A stretch of DNA of 64,000 nt, taken from contig JAIEQJ010000035.1 in the NCBI GenBank assembly GCA_019747815.1, forward strand, positions 153,694-217,693, written 5' to 3'. Below, piece after piece: positions 28,044 to 36,136 of the stretch. Source of the DNA: Hyphomonadaceae bacterium. Its GTDB lineage: Bacteria; Pseudomonadota; Alphaproteobacteria; Rhizobiales; Hyphomicrobiaceae. Every line of letters starts with the position of its first letter. Position 1 is the first letter of the stretch. Position numbers and translations under genes: made by a program. The notes under the pieces were generated by a model. It ran no database searches. It saw nothing but the letters and a program-made list of their open reading frames with translations, and had not been told where the DNA came from.

Positions 28044-29438
28044 TCAGTGCATCGGCCAGATCGAGGCCACGGTGTCCTCCAGGCCGGCTCGCTTGATCAG
28101 TGATTTCGCGCGATCGGCAGCCTCCTCGTACAGGTCATGTTCGTTCAATGTGAGAACTTTGCCGCCCCGCATCAGAACCTTGCCGTCGACGATGACCGTG
28201 TCGGCACAGCCGCCGTGCGCGCAGTAGATCAGGTTCGCGATCGGATTGTGAACCGGCTGCCATTCAGGCCGCATGGTATCGAGCAGCGTAATGTCGGCCT
28301 TCTTGCCGACCTCGAGCGATCCAAGGTCCTTGTCCCATAGCATGCAGCGCGCGCCGCCGATCGTCAGCATCTCGACGGCCACTTCTGGTCGCAGCACCTT
28401 TGGATCGAGCCTGGCCTCGTGCAGCCCGCCGACGATCAGGAAAGCCTGGCGGATCGCATCGAGATAGTTGCTCGACATGGCCGAGTCGGATCCAAGCGAC
28501 AGAGCGAGGCCAAGCTCGAGCATCTCGGGCGCCTTGCCGTGGCTGATGTTGCCCATGGCCTGGTGCATGGATGCGCTCGGCGCCAGCGAGATCTTTACGT
28601 CGCGCTTCTGCAGCATGTGCAGTTCCTTGGGATCGATCCATCCCATATGCAGCAGCAGCAAATTGGGCGCGAGCAGCCCGAGCTTCTCGAGCCGGGCGAT
28701 GTCGCCCATGCCGTATTTGAGGTGCGAGGCGATCACTTCGTCCCGGTTCTCGCAGGCGTGGCCGATGATGCCAACGCCTCTCTTCTCGGCGAGTTTGCAC
28801 AGCCTGCGCAGCAGATCATCCGAGCATGCGACCGGCACGCGCATGGAAAACCAGGCTTTGAGGCGGCCATCGAGCGAGCCGTCGAACTCAGCCACCATCT
28901 CGTCGGCGCGAGCGAGTGCGTCCTCGGTCGGCTCGAAGAAGCCCTTGGGCAGATTGCCCATCACCGTGGTGCCCATGTCAAAGACGGTGCGGGCGATCAT
29001 GCCGCGCATGCCGCTCTCCTTCGCGGCCTGTGCCGTCTCGGCGGCAAAGTAGCTGCCGGGGTCGGCAAAGCAGGTGGTGCCGGCCCTGATCATCTCGACT
29101 TGAGCCAGGCGCGCCGCGCACAGGGCATCGCCCTTGTCCATGTGGGCCTCAACCACCCACAGACGGCGAAAGAGGCGTTCGGGCCCCGACCAGGCCTCGT
29201 CACCACAGCTGCGGCCGAGCTGCTGCGCATTGTGCACATGGGTATCGAATACGCCGGGCAGCGCCAGCTTCCCGCGCCCTTCGATGATGTCATCGGAAGC
29301 TTGGACTTTGATCTCGGCGGTTTTCCCGACCGCGGTGATGCGGTCGCCTTGGATGACCAGGGCTCCATCACGAATAATCCGGCGCCCGGGGTCTACAGTG
29401 ACGAGATAGTCAATGTTGGTGATGACGGTACGAGCCAT
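28044..29438 (-). CDS. Amidohydrolase family protein, SsnA/TRZ-like
   Basis: A 464-residue metal-dependent hydrolase related to chlorohydrolases and MTA/SAH deaminases. PGVFDTHVHNAQ has the HxH metal pair (about residues 63-65), GHACENRDE and LLLHMGWID follow, and LGSDSAMSS holds the barrel Asp. The segment that usually reads HCPxSN is SLAPSASMHQ, so the pocket differs from guanine or cytosine deaminases. The ATG at 29438 is preferred to a GTG at 29462 by fit and AGGAG upstream. It lies between the IclR regulator and the ABC transporter, implying that it acts on the imported compound. Confidence 0.82.
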   Translation of the reverse strand: MARTVITNIDYLVTVDPGRRIIRDGALVIQGDRITAVGKTAEIKVQASDDIIEGRGKLALPGVFDTHVHNAQQLGRSCGDEAWSGPERLFRRLWVVEAHMDKGDALCAARLAQVEMIRAGTTCFADPGSYFAAETAQAAKESGMRGMIARTVFDMGTTVMGNLPKGFFEPTEDALARADEMVAEFDGSLDGRLKAWFSMRVPVACSDDLLRRLCKLAEKRGVGIIGHACENRDEVIASHLKYGMGDIARLEKLGLLAPNLLLLHMGWIDPKELHMLQKRDVKISLAPSASMHQAMGNISHGKAPEMLELGLALSLGSDSAMSSNYLDAIRQAFLIVGGLHEARLDPKVLRPEVAVEMLTIGGARCMLWDKDLGSLEVGKKADITLLDTMRPEWQPVHNPIANLIYCAHGGCADTVIVDGKVLMRGGKVLTLNEHDLYEEAADRAKSLIKRAGLEDTVASIWPMH

Positions 29439-29479
29439 GAATTTGCCGAACTCCTGCTTCACCCGATTGACGTGTTCAA

Positions 29480-30259
29480 CTAGCTCTCCCCGGCGGCGCG
29501 TGGCCGGAGCTGAGGCGCCTTGAAGCCGAGGGCGCAGGAAATATTTGCCGCCGTGTCTGCCACCATTGGTGCGTGGCGAGCCCTTACGTGGGCGCGCAGC
29601 CGAGCGGCGGGGCCGGAGATGCCGACACCGGCAACGACAGCGCCGGACACGTCGCGGATGGGTGCGGCCACGCCGTCAACGCCTTCCTGCCAGCCGCCGC
29701 GGCTGACGGCTATGCCGGTCCGCCGGACCTGCGCCAGCTCGGCCAGGAATTGCTTGCGGTCGACAATTGTTCCCGGCGTCACTCGCTTCAGGTTTTTGGC
29801 GACCGAGGCGATCAATTCAGCCGCCTGGAAGGCCAGCATGGCCTTGCCGGTCGCAATGCAGTGGCACGGCACGCGGCCGCCGACGCGGCTATAGGCGCGA
29901 ATGGCGTGCTCGCACTCGATCTTGTCGATATGGATGACGTCGCTGCCGTCGAGGACCGACAGATGGACGGTTTCTCCGGTCGCCGCAGCAAGCTTGGCCA
30001 TCGGCAGAGCGGCAGCCCTCTTCAGATCGAGGCGGGCAAGAACGGAGGAGCCGATCTCCCACATTCTCAGAGAGGCTTCGTATCGGCCGGTCTCTTCGTT
30101 CTGGTGGATGTAACCCAGCTTCATCAAGGTCGTCAGCGGCCGATGCACGCTGCTCTTGCTCAGCTTGAGGGCAGTTGCCAATTCGGTGACACCCTGCGGT
30201 TTGTCCGAGAGAGCAAGGCGCTCGAGAATATGCAGCGCGTTGATGAGTGTCTTGTCCAA
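29480..30259 (-). CDS. IclR family transcriptional regulator (TTG start)
   Basis: A 259-residue regulator. The winged helix reads GVTELATALKLSKSSVHRPL (about 23-42), followed by the IclR effector domain with CHCIATGKAMLA and the VDGVAAPIRD motif. A TAA stop directly precedes the TTG at 30259 in frame, so translation must begin at TTG or later; the encoded MDKTLINALHILERL is the usual IclR N-terminus. A perfect 17-nt palindrome lies 20 bases upstream. It heads the minus-strand run amidohydrolase-ABC transporter-UbiD and probably controls it in response to the substrate. Confidence 0.87.
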   Translation of the reverse strand: MDKTLINALHILERLALSDKPQGVTELATALKLSKSSVHRPLTTLMKLGYIHQNEETGRYEASLRMWEIGSSVLARLDLKRAAALPMAKLAAATGETVHLSVLDGSDVIHIDKIECEHAIRAYSRVGGRVPCHCIATGKAMLAFQAAELIASVAKNLKRVTPGTIVDRKQFLAELAQVRRTGIAVSRGGWQEGVDGVAAPIRDVSGAVVAGVGISGPAARLRAHVRARHAPMVADTAANISCALGFKAPQLRPRAAGES

Positions 30260-30279
30260 TTAACGTACTCATCGTTTTA

Positions 30280-30296
30280 TTGGAACATCGTTCCAA
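30280..30296. promoter_or_regulatory. Perfect palindrome upstream of IclR gene
   Basis: TTGGAAC-ATC-GTTCCAA has perfect 7-nt arms around a 3-nt centre, 20 bases before the TTG start of the IclR gene. It lies in a local AT-rich stretch and resembles the TGGAA..TTCCA pattern recognised by some IclR proteins. Autoregulation is the simplest reading. Confidence 0.6.
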
Positions 30297-30586
30297 ATAT
30301 GCGGCGATCGACCCTCGCTGTCAATGCTGACGAAGCCGGCCCTCCAAGTAGATCAATCGAAAGACCGCTTTCGCCGGTTCGACATCGCTCGGGATGAGGC
30401 GGTCTGCCGGGCGCCGCAGTCGGGTTGATGATGAGGTCGATGCCGGCTTGGCGCGGGCGCTTGACCGCCTCGCGGTCGTGCTCGCGCGGCTTGCCGGCGT
30501 CCGGCGCGCGCACGCGGATGTGGCCGATCGCGCCGTCCTCTGCGGCGCCGGCTCACGCATCGGCATCAAGGTGCCACGCCTGCGGC
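30297..30586. other. Gap without a recognised gene
   Basis: This stretch between the IclR gene and the thioesterase shows only short open frames on both strands, none with a recognisable family pattern or a good ribosome binding site. It may hold the degraded end of a lost gene. The IclR palindrome is at its left edge. Confidence 0.5.
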
Positions 30587-31036
30587 CTACTCAGTCGGCC
30601 GCAGCACGCGCCAAGTCGAGGTTGCGGTGGCGGCTATGATGCCCTCGCTGTCGAGCAGGCGCGCTTCCAGGAAACAAATGGTCTTGCCCTTGCGCAGGAA
30701 GCGCGCCTCGCAACGCGCTTCGGGTTCGCGGATCGGCGCGAGGTACTGCGTCTTCAGCTCCAAGGTCACGCCGGGCGTGCCGAATGCATGCCGCAGCAGA
30801 TGCCCCATCGCGACGTCGAGCACGAAGCTCGTCACGCCGCCATGCAGGGCGCCCTGCGGGTTGAACATGAAGCGACGCACGGGAAAGCGCACGATGCACG
30901 TCTCGCCGGGATAGCTGAACTCCAGGCCGAACAGTCGGGCCAGAAAGAACACCTCGAAATCCGGGCGGTGCTCGCGCAGGGCGATCGCGAACGCTTCCCT
31001 GGCAGCGTCCTCGAGCGCGTCGGGCGTATTCTCCAT
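30587..31036 (-). CDS. PaaI-type hotdog thioesterase
   Basis: A 149-residue hotdog-fold protein, probably an acyl-CoA thioesterase. The family core FNPQGALHGGVTSFVLDVAMG (split at the turn) contains HGG and Asp in the places used for catalysis in PaaI enzymes. LELKTQYLAPIREPE is the following strand. ATG 31036 is chosen; a TTG at 31054 would overlap the carboxyltransferase stop. It is the last gene of a minus-strand series with the carboxyltransferase and may release CoA from a stalled acyl-CoA. Confidence 0.82.
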   Translation of the reverse strand: MENTPDALEDAAREAFAIALREHRPDFEVFFLARLFGLEFSYPGETCIVRFPVRRFMFNPQGALHGGVTSFVLDVAMGHLLRHAFGTPGVTLELKTQYLAPIREPEARCEARFLRKGKTICFLEARLLDSEGIIAATATSTWRVLRPTE

Positions 31037-31050
31037 GTCGCGAGCGCGCC

Positions 31051-32490
31051 TCAACGGCCAGCCTGTCCGGCCATCGAGAAATGCACGCGCGAGATGCGGC
31101 GCGTCGCCAGCTCGCGCACCAGCGTCACGAGCGGCGCCTCGAACATGTACTCCGTCTTCATCGGCCCGACGGCCAACATCTCGTCCACCTGCTGGCCTGC
31201 GAACATGAAACGCAGAAGGCGCTCATCGTCGCTGGCGTTGGGATACTGCTTGCGCAGCTTCTCCACCGCCGGCAGGAGAGGTTCCGGCTTCAGCAGAATT
31301 TTGGGCGATCCGTTCTGCACGATGCGGTCGAGCACGCTGGGATCGACAGGGGCGAGCAACTTGCCGAAGTAGCCCAGCGCATACTTCTTCACCTCGTCGG
31401 GCACGGTGCGATAGCGCTCGCCCTGCACGACATTGAGCACCGCCTGCGTGCCCACGAACTGCGCGAACGGCGTGATGAGGATGGGAAAACCCAATTCGTG
31501 GCGCACGCGCGCGCATTCCTCGAGCAGCTTCTGCAGCAAATGCGAGAGGCCGGCCTGGGCGAGCTGCGATCGGAAGTTCGACATCATGCCGCCCGGGATC
31601 TGATGCTCATAGTGGAACGCGTCGTATTCCTGTGGCGTCCCGAGCGGCTTGCCTTCCTGCACCGCGATGCGGCGGAAGTGCTCCCCCACCTCGTCGAGCA
31701 GCGCGTCGTCCACGTTCACCGTGTAGCCGAGCGCACGCAGGTTCTGCGCCGTCCACTGGGTGGACGGCTGCGCGTTGCCGTTGGCGAGCGGCGCCGTCGA
31801 AGTGTGCACGCAGTCGGCACCGGCCTTGATGCCTTCCAGGTAGACGAGAGGCGCAACTCCGGTCATGCAATGGCTGTGCAGCTCCAGCGGTATGTCGCCG
31901 ATCACCCTCTTGATCGCGGGCACCAGCGTGCGGATGCGGTCGACGGTCAGCAGGCCGCCGGCATCCTTGAGCCAGATCGCATCCACCTTTCCGCGCTTGA
32001 TGAGATCCCTGGCCGTCCTCACGTACAGCTCGTCGGTATGCACCGGCGACAGCCCGTAGGACAGCGCCGCGAACGTCTTCACGCCCAGGCGGCGCGCGAC
32101 GTTGAGGGTCGTCAGCATGTTGTCGACGTCGTTGAGGCCGTCGAACGTGCCGATTTCGCGGAAGCCATTGGCCACCAGGCGCTCGACCCAAAGCTCGACG
32201 ATGTCATCAGGGAGAACGTCGAACGAGACGATGTTCTTGGAGCGCGTGAACGAGCTCAGCGGGGTGTTGGTGATGCGCTGGCGCATAAGCCGCATGCGCT
32301 CCCAGGGGTCCTCCTTGAGATAGCGCACGCACACGTCGAACTGGATCGTGCCGGCAAGGTCGATGCGCCGGAAGCCGATGCGATCCATCTGCCCTGCGAT
32401 GGGCAGCATGTGCGCCGTCGTCATGCGCGTCGCCCACAGGCACTGGTGCGCATCACGCAGGGTGGTGTCGACGACTGATATCTCTCGCAT
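31051..32490 (-). CDS. Pyruvate/oxaloacetate carboxyltransferase (PYC_OADA-type), without biotin carrier domain
   Basis: A 479-residue HMGL-like TIM-barrel carboxyltransferase. ISVVDTTLRDAHQCLWATRM (residues 4-23) gives a metal Asp, WLKDAGG (Lys175) is the usual carboxylated lysine, and LHSHC (205-207) the metal histidines. The conserved C-terminal carboxylase region (PGGMMSNFRSQL to VKKYALGYFGK) follows. Biotinyl domain is absent, unlike OadA and pyruvate carboxylase, so a separate carrier is needed; AccB at 35612 fits. The matching biotin carboxylase here is a deletion remnant. GGAG precedes ATG 32490. Alternative acceptor acids are possible. Confidence 0.85.
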   Translation of the reverse strand: MREISVVDTTLRDAHQCLWATRMTTAHMLPIAGQMDRIGFRRIDLAGTIQFDVCVRYLKEDPWERMRLMRQRITNTPLSSFTRSKNIVSFDVLPDDIVELWVERLVANGFREIGTFDGLNDVDNMLTTLNVARRLGVKTFAALSYGLSPVHTDELYVRTARDLIKRGKVDAIWLKDAGGLLTVDRIRTLVPAIKRVIGDIPLELHSHCMTGVAPLVYLEGIKAGADCVHTSTAPLANGNAQPSTQWTAQNLRALGYTVNVDDALLDEVGEHFRRIAVQEGKPLGTPQEYDAFHYEHQIPGGMMSNFRSQLAQAGLSHLLQKLLEECARVRHELGFPILITPFAQFVGTQAVLNVVQGERYRTVPDEVKKYALGYFGKLLAPVDPSVLDRIVQNGSPKILLKPEPLLPAVEKLRKQYPNASDDERLLRFMFAGQQVDEMLAVGPMKTEYMFEAPLVTLVRELATRRISRVHFSMAGQAGR

Positions 32491-32549
32491 CTGCTCTCCG
32501 GGCTTGGGGACGGCCTTAGGCGCGGCGGTTTGGGCCGCGCCTGCCGGGC

Positions 32550-33548
32550 TTACGTCTTGAGAGACGCTTCGGCCGTGTCGAGGAAGGAATAGTCGAGGTA
32601 CTTGCCGATCCAGCCATCCACATCCTTCACGAGGTCCTCGGGGATTCTGCCTTGCTTGGCTATTGTCGTGAGCCACAGTCTTGTGGATGGCATGTCGAGC
32701 CGCGGTTGCGTCAGGTCGACCGACTCGAGCGCATCGAGGTTGACGGGCAGCGACTTGGGATCGTTCATCTTCTTTGAGACCATTTCTGCGGTCTTCTGCT
32801 TGCCGTTTGCCTTGATCCAGTTGATGCCGCGAAGAGTTGCGCGCACGAATCTCTGCACCGTCTCGGGGTTCTCCTTCACGTATGTGGGCGTGAAGGCAAG
32901 CTGCAGGCTTTCCGAGCTGGGGATCGGCGGCATGCGCTGGATGTAGTGCAGAAGATCCGGCGCCTGGGCCACGGCCGCTGCAGACGCCGGCTCCCAGCCG
33001 ATGAACGCTTCCACCTCGCCCTTCTGAATCATGATGGCGACGTCGCTGATCTTGGCCGGCACGTGCTGGAACTTGATCCCCATCGACTGCTGAATGTAGC
33101 CGAGAATGGCGTCATGAATGGTGCCGATGCCGGGTGTGCCGACCTTCTTGCCGTCGAGCTCCTTCACCGACTTGTACTGCTTCTTTCCGATGATGGGCGC
33201 GTTGCCCTTCGTCACGGACATGACGATGCGCACGTCCCCGCCCCGTGCCACGTACTGCATGAATGGCACAATGGCGGCCATCACGGCATCGAGGCTGTTG
33301 ATGTCGAGCAGCGCGGACGGCCCATTCGCATAGGTCTTGCGCTCGATCTTGATGCCTTCTTCCTGGTAGTAGCCGTTGAGCTCCGCGACCCACACGGCGG
33401 CATAGTCGATCTCCGAGCCGGTTTGATCTCCGAGGCGCACGGTCTTGAGAGCCCGCGCCGCCGCAGATCCCGAGCCGAGGCCGGCCGCTATCACGGGCAG
33501 CAGGGCCGCTGCCCCAATCGTCTTCATCGCCTTGCGCTTGGTCTGCAT
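32550..33548 (-). CDS. ABC transporter substrate-binding protein, NMT1/SsuA type (second set)
   Basis: A 332-residue periplasmic receptor. The N-terminus MQTKRKAMKTIGAAALLPVI is a Sec-type signal with cleavage near AAARA. Binding-lobe segments VRLGDQTGSEIDYAAVWVAE and LDGKKVGTPGIGTIHDAILG match NMT1-like proteins. ATG 33548 has AAGGAGG at ideal spacing. It lies after the ATPase and permease and before the carboxyltransferase on the same strand, so uptake and carboxylation/decarboxylation are likely coordinated. Confidence 0.87.
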   Translation of the reverse strand: MQTKRKAMKTIGAAALLPVIAAGLGSGSAAARALKTVRLGDQTGSEIDYAAVWVAELNGYYQEEGIKIERKTYANGPSALLDINSLDAVMAAIVPFMQYVARGGDVRIVMSVTKGNAPIIGKKQYKSVKELDGKKVGTPGIGTIHDAILGYIQQSMGIKFQHVPAKISDVAIMIQKGEVEAFIGWEPASAAAVAQAPDLLHYIQRMPPIPSSESLQLAFTPTYVKENPETVQRFVRATLRGINWIKANGKQKTAEMVSKKMNDPKSLPVNLDALESVDLTQPRLDMPSTRLWLTTIAKQGRIPEDLVKDVDGWIGKYLDYSFLDTAEASLKT

Positions 33549-33616
33549 GGTTTCCTCCTTGAGTGTTTTTGACATGACTTAGGATGCGGCCGGCTCTCTC
33601 CAGCTCGCGCCTTCTT

Positions 33617-34405
33617 TCAGATGCTCCCGAACGGTGGCGCATCTCCGCCCTCCGGCGCATGCAGCAAGCGCACGCACTCCGAGCGGATTTCAGTAAATTC
33701 GGCAGACAAGGGATCGCGCGGATGCGGCAGCGGTACCGGCAGATCCGCCACGATGCGGGCTGGCTTGACCGACAGGATCAACACGCGATCGGCGAGATAC
33801 ACGGCCTCCTCCAGATTGTGCGTCACGAAGATCACCGTACGCTTGCGGTGCCGCCAGATGTCGAGTACCTCGCGCTGCATGCGCTCGCGCGTAGGCTGAT
33901 CGAGGCTGACGAATGGCTCGTCCATCAGGATGAGATCGGCGTCCGTGGCAAAGGCCCGTGCGATGGCTACCCGCTGCTTCATGCCGCCGGAGATCTGGTG
34001 AGGGTAGTAGCCTTCGAAGCCAATGAGACCGACGATCCGGATGATGTCGCCGACCTTCGCTTCGATCTCTTCGCGCCGTGCGCCGTTGATTTTGAGCCCG
34101 GTGGCAACGTTCTCCCGCACCGTCAACCACGGAAACGTGGATGGTTCCTGGAACACGAATGAAATGCTCTGCTGTTTCGGGTTCGCCTGTATCCCATCGA
34201 TCAGCACATGGCCCTGCGACGGCTTGAGTATACCGGCCAGCATATCGAGCAGGGTGGTCTTGCCGCAGCCGGAGGGCCCGCAGATGCAGATGAACTCGTT
34301 GGCCGCGACGCTGAACTTTAGCTGCTCGTGCACGACGAGTTGGCCATAGCGATGCGTGGCATCGACGTCGACTTTGGCCGTTGGAGCGTATCCATGCATT
34401 GGCAT
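33617..34405 (-). CDS. ABC transporter ATP-binding protein, SsuB type (second set)
   Basis: A 262-residue ATPase with Walker A CGPSGCGKTTLLD, FVFQEPSTFPWLTV Q-loop, signature ISGGMKQRVAIARAF, Walker B LILMDEPFVSLD and switch FVTHNLEEAV. It starts six bases after the permease stop, with AGGGAA upstream. It is a paralogue of the ATPase at 27146 but in a different operon. Confidence 0.9.
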   Translation of the reverse strand: MPMHGYAPTAKVDVDATHRYGQLVVHEQLKFSVAANEFICICGPSGCGKTTLLDMLAGILKPSQGHVLIDGIQANPKQQSISFVFQEPSTFPWLTVRENVATGLKINGARREEIEAKVGDIIRIVGLIGFEGYYPHQISGGMKQRVAIARAFATDADLILMDEPFVSLDQPTRERMQREVLDIWRHRKRTVIFVTHNLEEAVYLADRVLILSVKPARIVADLPVPLPHPRDPLSAEFTEIRSECVRLLHAPEGGDAPPFGSI

Positions 34406-34411
34406 CGTTCC

Positions 34412-35239
34412 CTACAGGCTGACTTGCCAGCGCCAGCGGAACAGGCGCTTTTCGATGAGCAGCAGCACTTCGTTCATGAGAAAGCCGATCAGGCCGATGA
34501 GGAGCATGCCGACGATGACATGCGGCACCATGAGCAGCTCGGCGTAGTTGGTCATCATCCGGCCTAGACCTGTCGAGATGCCGCCTGCCAGTTCGGCGGC
34601 AACGATCGTCAGCCACGCCGTGCCGAGACCGACGCGCATTCCGGCCAGGATGTCCGGCATGACCGTGGGCACCACCACGTTGCGGAGAATCCAGAACTTG
34701 CTTGCGCCATGCACGACGCCGACCTTGCGGTGGATGGGCTCGACGCGTGCCACGCCGACCAGCGTCGACGTGAAGATCGGGAAGAACGCGCCAAGGAAGA
34801 TCAGGAAGGCAAACCGGGTCAGTCCCGTGAAGAAAATGATGGCAAGCGGAATCCAAGCAATCGGTGGTATGAAGCGGAACGGCTCGATCACGGAACGCGT
34901 GCCAGCGTAAAGCTTGGGGTAGAGCCCCATGAGCAGCCCCAGCGGCACGCCGAGCAGCACACCAAGTCCGAAGCCCACGAGCACACGCTCGATGCTCGCC
35001 CAAGCGTGCGCCAAAAGCGAATGTCCGGTGGTGTCGCCGCGCGTCGCGAGCTGAATGAAAGCTTCCACGACCTTGATCGGTGTCGGGAAGAACGGCGATG
35101 CCACCAGCGTTGCCCCGACCTGCCAGATGCCGAGCGCAATGGCGAGCGAGACGACGTTCCAGACGCCGACGTTGAAGCTCCTGCTCGCGGAGCCGGGGCT
35201 CTCGGCCCGATCGGCAGCTACCTTCGACGTTACGGCCAT
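34412..35239 (-). CDS. ABC transporter permease, SsuC type (second set)
   Basis: A 275-residue inner-membrane permease with six or seven helices and the loop EPIHRKVGVVHGASKFWILRNV (split) typical of SsuC. ATG 35239 is preceded by GGAGG; the frame extends upstream but without a fitting start. Only one permease is present in this set, implying a homodimer. It begins 79 bases after the biotin carboxylase remnant. Confidence 0.88.
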   Translation of the reverse strand: MAVTSKVAADRAESPGSASRSFNVGVWNVVSLAIALGIWQVGATLVASPFFPTPIKVVEAFIQLATRGDTTGHSLLAHAWASIERVLVGFGLGVLLGVPLGLLMGLYPKLYAGTRSVIEPFRFIPPIAWIPLAIIFFTGLTRFAFLIFLGAFFPIFTSTLVGVARVEPIHRKVGVVHGASKFWILRNVVVPTVMPDILAGMRVGLGTAWLTIVAAELAGGISTGLGRMMTNYAELLMVPHVIVGMLLIGLIGFLMNEVLLLIEKRLFRWRWQVSL

Positions 35240-35318
35240 TCTTGGCCCTTTCCTCCGTGGATGTAATATTGTTCTTTTCTTGGGCGGCCCTTCTGCCGCC
35301 GGCAATGGGGTGCGTCGC

Positions 35319-35606
35319 CTAGAAGCTGGCCCTCCCGCTCGCGTCGTCGCGGGTGCCAGTCACGAAGCTCGCCTTGTCTGCAAGCAGGAACGTCTCCTCG
35401 ACCCAGCGAGTCGTCACCCTGCCGGCCTTGAAGGCGTCGTGGTCGATGATTGCGCGCGTGGCCATGTGCGCGGCACGGCCGTCACGATCAGCCGTCGATA
35501 CGGCCTCGACGCTCTCGATACCCAGGTTCTCGCAGGCGCGGATCACTCGCACGGCGATCTCGCCGCGGTTGGCGACCAGGATGCGCTTGAACGGCGGAGC
35601 CGGCAT
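35319..35606 (-). pseudogene. accC: Biotin carboxylase AccC remnant with large in-frame internal deletion
   Basis: The 95-residue frame starts [20 protein letters not shown] and runs to about residue 48 as a normal AccC N-terminus. It then jumps to [22 protein letters not shown], which matches the C-terminal end of AccC/MccA proteins. The ATP-grasp domain, about 350 residues including GGGGKG and EMNxRLQVEH, is missing while the frame stays open, so the two ends of a ~450-residue gene are fused near base 35460. It cannot carboxylate biotin. It starts five bases after AccB, where a full AccC is expected. This is decay, or a short protein of unknown use. Confidence 0.82.
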
Positions 35607-35611
35607 CTATG

Positions 35612-36136
35612 TCAATCCTTGCTCGGCTTGACGTAGATGAGCGCTTCGTCGAACTCCACGAGTGCGCCGTTCTCCGTCACAATCTTGACGATCTCGCCCT
35701 CGACGCCGGCCCGGATCGAGTTAAACAGCTTCATCACCTCGATCAGGCACACCGTATCGTCCGCCTGCACGCGCTGGCCCACCTCGACGAAGGGCCGTTC
35801 TCCCGGGCCGGAGGCTCGATAGAACACGCCCAGCATGGGCGCGCGCACAGCGATCGCACCCTCCGGCACATCGGACTGCACTGCGGCCGACATCGTGATG
35901 CCGGGGGTCGTCGGCCGCGGCTGGACCGCGATGGGCTGCGAGGCGCCTGCAGACTGAGCAAGAGGGATGGTCAATGATGGGGCACGTAGGCTGCCGCTCC
36001 CATTGCGGATCACGTGCAGCCGGAACCGGCCATGCACGATCTCGACCTCCTGAAGATGCTCGGCAGCATCGATCATCTTGAGGATGCTTTGAACGTCGTC
36101 GTGCGTCAGGTCCGTGCTCATATCGCCGATCATCAT
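35612..36136 (-). CDS. accB: Biotin carboxyl carrier protein AccB-like
   Basis: A 174-residue carrier. The N-terminal helical part DDVQSILKMIDAAEHLQEVEI resembles AccB (it is split by a short turn), followed by a Pro/Ala-rich linker and a biotinyl domain from APMLGVFYRASGPGE with the motif IEVMKLFN, biotin Lys at about 136. The ATG at 36136 overlaps the IclR stop as ATGA; an alternative is 36121. It would normally work with AccC, which is deleted here, and probably with the carboxyltransferase at 31051. Confidence 0.87.
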   Translation of the reverse strand: MMIGDMSTDLTHDDVQSILKMIDAAEHLQEVEIVHGRFRLHVIRNGSGSLRAPSLTIPLAQSAGASQPIAVQPRPTTPGITMSAAVQSDVPEGAIAVRAPMLGVFYRASGPGERPFVEVGQRVQADDTVCLIEVMKLFNSIRAGVEGEIVKIVTENGALVEFDEALIYVKPSKD

